Positions 59,501 through 64,000 of a stretch of 64,000 nt of DNA are shown here, in pieces; position 1 is the first letter of the stretch, and each line of letters opens with the position of its first letter. Source of the stretch: Pseudomonadota bacterium. Its GTDB lineage: Bacteria > Pseudomonadota > Alphaproteobacteria > Acetobacterales > Acetobacteraceae. The notes beneath the pieces are model-generated. The model was not told the DNA's origin and ran no database searches. It saw only the letters and a list, made by a program, of their open reading frames with translations. The stretch lies in assembly GCA_021780935.1 (NCBI GenBank), contig JAJXXT010000024.1, forward strand, positions 74,986-138,985. The letters are read 5' to 3'. The position numbers and the translations under genes were made by a program.

Positions 59501-60616
59501 GCCGACACCGATGATCATGCTTTGGCCGTTGAGTGTCGCCGCATTGGTGACGCTCAGCGCTCCGTTGTCGGTGATGGCCCCATTGGTACCACCCTGAAAC
59601 AACGCCCCTGGGCCGTAGACCAAAAGCGTTCCCTGGCTGAATATTCCCGAGAAATCGGTGTTGGCCGTTCCATGGTTGGTCACCGCCAGTGTGCCGGCCC
59701 CCCCCTTGCCGATCTCGAGGTAAGAGCCGGGGCTTTGCAACAAGCCACCATCGACCAAAACGTTGCCCGCATCGACCAACGCCAGCGGCGCCGGCAGCCC
59801 CACGCCGCCCAGGCCATACAGCGTCGCCGTTCCCCCGACATCGACCGACAGCGCCGTCTGCTGGGCGGCCGCGAGCGTCATCGCGCCGTCCTGCAGGTTG
59901 CCTCCGTTCCGAACGTCCACCGTTGATCCGTACAAGACCGTCATCAGGGACGCGCTCAGCAATCCGCTGACCGCGACCGTGGAATCGGCAAATGTTCCAG
60001 AGTTTGCGAGGACGCTTCCGCTGATCAGAGCGTAATTCGAAGGCTGCGGGACCGTTATGGTGCCGCCGCCTATCGTTCCGTTTGCTGGAGATATGGTCTG
60101 CGGATAAACATAAGTGTTCACCACGCCTGAGCTTCCCGCGGTCGACAACTGCCCCGCGGAAAAAATTGTTGTGTAAATCTGAAGCGTCGGTGAGGGGGCT
60201 CCATCTAAGAAGACAGATGTCGCGATGGTCGTGGTCAGGGACGTTTGCGGATCGATCGGTGCCGTATATTTTGAGCCGGTGTAATCAACACCGACCAGAA
60301 GTGATGTGTTCGTCACCATTCCGGCCGCGATAACCAACGAGCCATCGAGTGCGAGCTCGCCGACCGTCCCGCCGCCGGTGATCGTTCCGCTACCCAGAAT
60401 AACAGCCGTATCGCCCGGCCCGGGCACTCCGAGTGCCGTCCCGGACCGTCCGTAGGTAACGACCTCGTTGAAAATGGTGCTGCCGACGCTTGCCGGGCTC
60501 CAAGCGGTGTCTCGGTAGCTATTGTTCTCGTTGAATGTTTTGAACCATGTCGTCGGCGAAGAAAATGGCAGGGAAGGCGAGTTGCTGCCTGGATTGGCGA
60601 CAAAATAATAAGTCAC
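56561..60616 (-). CDS. large beta-repeat surface protein with Hint and C-terminal GWA domain
   Basis: The 1351-residue protein has no signal peptide (MTYYFVANPGSNSPSL). Residues about 60-1060 are Gly/Thr/Ser-rich beta repeats, many with the pattern LTVTNG or SVGxxGxGxL (SVGGSGSGVMMIAGAEVNLL). The Hint_2-type domain starts at Cys1073: CFAHGTRILTLQGEVAVEDL, GDLVVTLSGRFRAVRWIGRR, LTVSPMHALLLDGVLVPAAM, and HDIVVAEGIPAESFRDDGNR. Residues about 1256-1325 form a beta domain (SGWAVDLGIPDRGVTLEAML, then GFGTGHHGFEFVPP) like one in the GT2-GT4 fusion. Lack of a signal peptide again fits T1SS export. Confidence 0.87.
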   Translation of the reverse strand: MTYYFVANPGSNSPSLPFSSPTTWFKTFNENNSYRDTAWSPASVGSTIFNEVVTYGRSGTALGVPGPGDTAVILGSGTITGGGTVGELALDGSLVIAAGMVTNTSLLVGVDYTGSKYTAPIDPQTSLTTTIATSVFLDGAPSPTLQIYTTIFSAGQLSTAGSSGVVNTYVYPQTISPANGTIGGGTITVPQPSNYALISGSVLANSGTFADSTVAVSGLLSASLMTVLYGSTVDVRNGGNLQDGAMTLAAAQQTALSVDVGGTATLYGLGGVGLPAPLALVDAGNVLVDGGLLQSPGSYLEIGKGGAGTLAVTNHGTANTDFSGIFSQGTLLVYGPGALFQGGTNGAITDNGALSVTNAATLNGQSMIIGVGIGGTGEAAVTTGTLLLGGTLSVGAAGGIGALTLGAGAQAQVTGNAFAGFSQGASSQGTISLDGNTTTMAVLGSTEIGGNGSGALTLTNRSVLRVTGSIEFGSETIGPNIGVGNGSINGLMATANDVSVNNGFLSVGPTGLVTVGSHLSAGELGTGTIDVASGGAILGATGITIGGEGTGDLSVAAGAAVIAVPGGNFIAGESQGSEGNATVDGGLLTVADMTIGDRGDGSFSLAGGGTANVTNGLAVGDGQLGIGSATLIGPTSVMNIGTGLSVGGSGSGVMMIAGAEVNLLQGDISVGESLLGNGILTVNVGFLNARGNFDIGSSGTGAAAINLGAVVAGLDQISVGESAGGFGVLSLNAGVLQSQTMSLGSYGQATMLLTSKSLVTTVGNVAIADQATGLTQHADINQSTWQIGQDLAVGDKGSAQVTVENGGTVGVAGLLSIGGTAGAAGTVDATGSGSTVDFSSLVVGDGGSGTLLIQNGATSAPVNGQKGTVEIAAQAGSAGTVALSGASSLTGATLDVGGAGTTAGGSGMLSIDAGASVNVTDVTVFADGSVMLSGGTLTSSPVTVEAGGTIGGTGTIASDVTSEASILAGSGILDITGSVAGTGDVVLQNGADLWLGGSIGVAQTIDGLSTYQETLDLRSLAFTAGQMTTLASGDTLTIGNGSQSVALTMGNSASLAYRLGADAAGGTELTVACFAHGTRILTLQGEVAVEDLAVGDLVVTLSGRFRAVRWIGRRGYEGRLVAGNPLVLPVTIRAGALGVGLPRRDLTVSPMHALLLDGVLVPAAMLLDGNSIVQARDVDRIAYVHIELDGHDIVVAEGIPAESFRDDGNRGQFANAHTAPGGTGAVASCAPVVLGGDVVERLRHPGGLGEAGAPGALIGHVDTVSQEMISGWAVDLGIPDRGVTLEAMLGGHGVGRVVANWWRPDLARAGFGTGHHGFEFVPPEDVAAHEIAFRREADGAPLSAPGRLRAA

Positions 60617-60835
60617 GCGGCACCCGTCTGTTGTGTGTCTCGAATCCCGCCGCCAGTCCCGGCATGACAGCGCACCGCCTATTGGTCGGCTCGCCGCGTT
60701 CCCGGGTGGGGCAAGCCGCCGCGTCGAGATTAGGGAGGCTGGCTACCGCCGGCAAATGGATCGGTGCGATCTCGAGGCCGGCACGACGGATTTTGCGGAC
60801 TCTGATACCCCTTGGTTGTGGTGTGCCCCCTCGCC

Positions 60836-61612
60836 TCAACCGCCCCGCGAGGGATAGCTCACCCCCAGCCCTGCGCGCGCGTCCTGCTGGATGCCGTATT
60901 GCGGAAACGGATAGCGAAACCCGTCCTTCGCCAGTGCGCGCATCCCCGCGATCGCCTGGTCGAGCTGCTCCGGCGGCAGCGCCATCAGCATCTCGTCGTC
61001 CAGCACCCCGCCATAGCGGCGCTCCGCGAAACACGGGATGGAGAGGCTCGGCTCGCGCCGCACCAGCGCGCGGCCCCAGGAATCGGCGCACGCTGATTCA
61101 CCCACCACGCCCCAGTCGAATTTCCGATAGGCGGACCATTGCAATCCGTTGATGAAATACATCATCGCGCCTGGCGTCGCGTAGAACAGCGCGATATCCG
61201 GCGGGTCGAGCCGTCCGGCCGCGAGCGGCGAGACAGCCAGCGCCTCATACCGCCCATCCTCCACGCAATGCATCGCCGCCTGATGCGCCGTCGCGTCATC
61301 GAGCGTGGAAAACCACACCCCCTTCATGTGCCCGCCCGAGCGCCACGCGGCATCCTTGGCCTCGCCCAGCCCCACCACCGCGCGACACTGCGCGCCGACC
61401 AGGTCCGCCGCGGTCACGCCCACGGTCCAGCCAAGACGCGCCGCCTGCGCCACCACCTGATCGAGCGTGTGGATGGCGTCGGGCCGGCGGATGCGCGGGA
61501 TCGCCTCCATCGCCGCGCGATCCTCGAACAGCTTCATCCCGAAGGGCAGGCTGCGCAGCCGCAGCAACTGCTCCAGCTCCGCGGCCAGCGCCGCCCAATC
61601 CCGTGTTGCCAT
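60836..61612 (-). CDS. DUF169-family protein
   Basis: The 258-residue protein resembles DUF169: WAALAAELEQLLRLRSLPFG, then MKLFEDRAAMEAIPRIRRPD near the start. It also has the Cys-containing VGAQCRAVVGLGEA, LDPPDIALFYATPGAMMYFI, and a late SLSIPCFAERRYGGVLDDEML. Function of the family is not established; related genes sometimes neighbour C1 or corrinoid metabolism. The ATG at 61612 is used. It does not obviously belong to the surface island around it. Confidence 0.75.
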   Translation of the reverse strand: MATRDWAALAAELEQLLRLRSLPFGMKLFEDRAAMEAIPRIRRPDAIHTLDQVVAQAARLGWTVGVTAADLVGAQCRAVVGLGEAKDAAWRSGGHMKGVWFSTLDDATAHQAAMHCVEDGRYEALAVSPLAAGRLDPPDIALFYATPGAMMYFINGLQWSAYRKFDWGVVGESACADSWGRALVRREPSLSIPCFAERRYGGVLDDEMLMALPPEQLDQAIAGMRALAKDGFRYPFPQYGIQQDARAGLGVSYPSRGG

Positions 61613-61667
61613 CGCCAGAACCCCCCGGAGTTTTCTCACGGGATCATGGCGCACAACCCACCCGCTG

Positions 61668-61787
61668 TCAGGCGGCGCGCGCCAGCCGCCGATCGCTCCA
61701 GCTTGTCGTGACGGCGTTGAGCTGGTGTGCCACGTCCGGTTCGGTATGGCCCGGGCCGATCTCCACCGGCACGACGATCTCCGATCG
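61668..61787 (-). pseudogene. possible gene remnant upstream of the DUF169 gene
   Basis: In the 319-bp gap between 61613 and 61931, one minus-strand frame encodes a protein-like tail ending at 61668: SEIVVPVEIGPGHTEPDVAH, then a short stretch to SDRRLARAA. Another frame just upstream reads GPNVVLSSIAIGD, as if a frameshift had broken one gene. The parent family was not recognised. Nothing else was seen in the gap apart from the start region of the TpsB gene. Confidence 0.25.
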
Positions 61788-61931
61788 CGATGGAAGACAG
61801 CACCACGTTCGGGCCGCGGCAGAGTGGGGGACAGCGACTCGGGGACAGATGGTGGGGCAAGCAGCGTAGCGTTGCGCCGTTCGTGAAGGTCAGTTAATCA
61901 TTTTCCGATAATCGAGGCAGGGGCGGACACG

Positions 61932-63695
61932 ATGGGGCAGAAGTATTGGGGGGCGCGTGCAGACGCCCCCGCGCCCGGCCGGCGCCGTGCCACGGCGGTC
62001 GCGATCGCGCTCGGTCTCATGCTCGCCCTGAACGTGGCGGCCCGCGCCCAGGGTGCGGCGCCGGCGGTGCCACAGGGTTCGCCGATTCCGCGTATCATTC
62101 CGCCATCGCTGCCCTCGACCGGCCCTGCCGTGGCGCCGTCCACGGCCGTGCCCACCAATGTTCCCAACCGTATCGTCACCATCACATCCGTGCGGGTCAT
62201 CGGCTCCACGGTCTATTCCCATGCGGCGCTGGCGAAGCTGACGCAGGGGCTGGTCGGCCACGTCCCGCTGGCGCGCGTCGAGGCGGCGCGGCTGGCCATC
62301 CTCAACCGCTACCGGCACGATGATTTTCTGCTGACCGCCGTCAACGCCCGGCTGGACCCACAGGGGCATCTGACCTTCTCGATCGTCGAGGGCCGGATCG
62401 CCGACGTGAAGCTTGCCGGCAATATCGGGCCCGCCGGGACCCAGGTGCTGCGCTTCCTCAAGCACCTCACCGGCATGCAGCCGGTCAGCAACGCCAGCCT
62501 GGAACGCTGGCTGCTGCTGGCGCAGGACATCCCTGGCGTCTCGGTGCGCGCGGTGCTGCGCCCCTCCACCACGGCGCCGGGCGCGCTGGAACTGATCGCG
62601 CAGGTCAAGCGCAAGCGGTTCGCGGCGCTGTTCACCGCCGACAACCGCAGCGCGCCCTTCACCGGGCCCGAAGAGGGGCTGGTCGTCATCGACGCCAACA
62701 GCTTCACCTCACTCGGCGAGCAGACCGAGGTGGCACTGTTCCACACCTTCAACGGCACCGAAAATTTCGGCCAGGCGTCGCTTTCGATGTTCCTTGGCGG
62801 TTCGGGCCTGCGGCTGCGTGTCTATGGCGGCGCCGGACATACCGATCCGTCGGGCGAACTGCGCGCCTCCGGGTATTCCGGCGTCACCGAGGTCGGCGGC
62901 TTCGCGCTCACCTATCCGCTGATCCGCGCCCGCGTGCAGACGCTTTCGCTCGGCCTCTACTTCGACATGACCGATGGGACCATCGACACTGGTTCGCCGA
63001 CCCCGACGCTGACCAGCCGCGATGCCGTGCGCGCCCTGCGGATCGGTGCCGATTACGTGCGACACGATGTCTGGCTCGGCGACGCTTTCCCAGCGACGGA
63101 CTTCGCCATGCTGCGCATCTCGCGCGGGCTGCCGATCCTCGGTGCCTCGCGCCGCGGCGACCCGATTGCCGAGCGCCTTGGCGAAGTGCCGGACTTCACC
63201 AAAATCGCCACCCAGTTGAGCCGCACCCAGACCCTGTTCGCGCCCTGGTCGGGGGCGAGTGTCGCGCTGATGGGCCTGGTCGCCGGGCAGTATTCGCCGA
63301 ATGTGCTGCCGCCGTCCGAAACCTTCTATCTCGGCGGGTCCCAGTACACGCGCGGCTTTTACGCCGGCGAGGTGTCCGGCGACAGCGGCCTCGCCGCGAC
63401 GGCCGAGCTGCAGCTCAACACCGGCTTCGCTACCACGCTGTTTGGCCGGGTGACCCGCATCGCCACGCAGTTCTATCTCTTCGCCGACTGGGGTGAGGTC
63501 TGGCAAAGCCAGCGCATTGATGCCAATCATCGGGTGCAGTCGGAGGGGGTGGGTGTGCGTATGGCCGTGGACACGAACACCGAGTTCGACCTCGAGGGTG
63601 TGATGCGCGCCACCCGCCACCCCGAGGGCGGGACGAGCGCCGTCGGACCGCTCTCCGCCGATGCGCTCTACTGGCGCGTTTTGATGCGGTTCTGA
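61932..63695 (+). CDS. TpsB / ShlB-FhaC-HecB family outer-membrane translocator
   Basis: The 587-residue protein has a signal peptide (ALGLMLALNVAARAQ, cleavage near residue 40). A POTRA-type domain follows (about 78-160: ITSVRVIGSTVYSHAALAKL, RLAILNRYRHDDFLLTAV), with a second POTRA segment to about 220. The C-terminal 16-strand barrel contains the family's L6-type motif YLGGSQYTRGFYAGE and the terminal aromatic VLMRF. It is the outer-membrane half of a two-partner (type Vb) system and directly precedes its likely TpsA substrate. Confidence 0.92.
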   Translation: MGQKYWGARADAPAPGRRRATAVAIALGLMLALNVAARAQGAAPAVPQGSPIPRIIPPSLPSTGPAVAPSTAVPTNVPNRIVTITSVRVIGSTVYSHAALAKLTQGLVGHVPLARVEAARLAILNRYRHDDFLLTAVNARLDPQGHLTFSIVEGRIADVKLAGNIGPAGTQVLRFLKHLTGMQPVSNASLERWLLLAQDIPGVSVRAVLRPSTTAPGALELIAQVKRKRFAALFTADNRSAPFTGPEEGLVVIDANSFTSLGEQTEVALFHTFNGTENFGQASLSMFLGGSGLRLRVYGGAGHTDPSGELRASGYSGVTEVGGFALTYPLIRARVQTLSLGLYFDMTDGTIDTGSPTPTLTSRDAVRALRIGADYVRHDVWLGDAFPATDFAMLRISRGLPILGASRRGDPIAERLGEVPDFTKIATQLSRTQTLFAPWSGASVALMGLVAGQYSPNVLPPSETFYLGGSQYTRGFYAGEVSGDSGLAATAELQLNTGFATTLFGRVTRIATQFYLFADWGEVWQSQRIDANHRVQSEGVGVRMAVDTNTEFDLEGVMRATRHPEGGTSAVGPLSADALYWRVLMRF

Positions 63696-63711
63696 CCCGA
63701 GAGACGGCGAT

Positions 63712-64000
63712 ATGACCAGACAAGCCCGCGCCGTGCGCGGCGGCAGAGCGAATGCCGGGCGCGCGAGGCTTGTCGCGATCCCGGTCGCGCGGCTGCCCCG
63801 TCCGCGCGCAGTCCTCCTCGCCGCGACGGCGTTGCAGGTCGGCATGCTCACCGTGGTCATGCTGGCGCGGCCGGCCCGCGCGCAGAGCGTGGCGCCGACG
63901 ATTTTGCCGACGGGCGGGCAGGTGATCGGCGGGACGGCGTCGATTTCGCGCAGCGGCAACGCGCTGACGATCGAGCAGTCGACGGCGAACGCGGCGATCA
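63712..64000 (+). CDS. TpsA / filamentous-haemagglutinin-type exoprotein (partial)
   Basis: The gene runs off the window end. The visible 96 residues hold a long basic signal peptide (LLAATALQVGMLTVVML, cleavage near ARPARA-Q). The first residues of a TPS secretion domain follow (ILPTGGQVIGGTASISRSGN, then LTIEQSTANAAI). It starts 16 bp after the tpsB stop, the normal order for such pairs. It is probably a large adhesin or enzyme secreted through the TpsB pore. Confidence 0.88.
   Translation, partial: MTRQARAVRGGRANAGRARLVAIPVARLPRPRAVLLAATALQVGMLTVVMLARPARAQSVAPTILPTGGQVIGGTASISRSGNALTIEQSTANAAI

Noticed and set aside
58500..59597. 365-codon Pro/Ser-rich plus-strand frame opposite the large adhesin
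   Set aside because: Antisense image of the Gly/Thr/Ser repeats of the adhesin gene; low complexity and no start signal.

Overview
The window is high-GC, gene-dense DNA. Its housekeeping genes point to an alphaproteobacterium, most likely an acetic-acid-bacteria relative (Acetobacteraceae). Support comes from the carA-carB-greA order, the yqeY-dnaG-rpoD order, a CarA with an extra N-terminal helix-turn-helix, and large Hint-domain adhesins. This placement is inferred from gene content; there is no rRNA in the window. No tRNA, CRISPR array, insertion sequence or phage gene was seen.

Layout. Positions 1-2893 (+): the end of a membrane protein, a TspO/MBR protein, a secreted ankyrin protein and a creatininase-family hydrolase. 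Positions 2943-17200 (-): one long co-directional run. Read in transcription order it holds carA, carB, greA, threonine dehydratase, a GT4 glycosyltransferase, then a tightly overlapped catabolic cluster (AtzG-like small subunit, amidase, class-V PLP enzyme, TauD dioxygenase, cyclase/formamidase) and an FAD dehydrogenase. Positions 17320-22245 (+): yqeY, dnaG, rpoD and a GNAT acetyltransferase. Positions 22263-26374: an AspA/AstE-like deacylase, a tartrate/isopropylmalate-type dehydrogenase (-), a CoA-transferase and an enoyl-CoA hydratase.

Positions 26438-40149 form a vitamin B12/methionine region. A cobalamin riboswitch controls btuB. A convergent operon encodes a retropepsin-like lipoprotein, a CDF metal transporter, BtuF-, BtuC- and BtuD-like proteins, TonB and the PduO adenosyltransferase. 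B12-dependent metH follows an ArsR-methyltransferase regulator that sits behind a near-perfect 24-bp palindrome. B12 import, activation and use are therefore all represented. A wrecked alpha/beta hydrolase pseudogene lies beside btuB.

Positions 40682-64000 look like a surface-protein island. It holds two large beta-repeat proteins ending in Hint domains and a type I secretion pair (ABC with a Cys-less C39-like domain, plus HlyD). It also holds a Sel1-repeat protein, a 961-aa TPR-GT2-GT4 fusion, a protein with a ChW-like motif, a second GT4 enzyme, and a two-partner secretion pair (TpsB and the start of TpsA). A CbpM/CbpA co-chaperone pair and an amidase sit inside it. My hypothesis is that the glycosyltransferases modify the Hint adhesins and the T1SS exports them. 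A domain shared between the large adhesin and the GT fusion supports a functional link.
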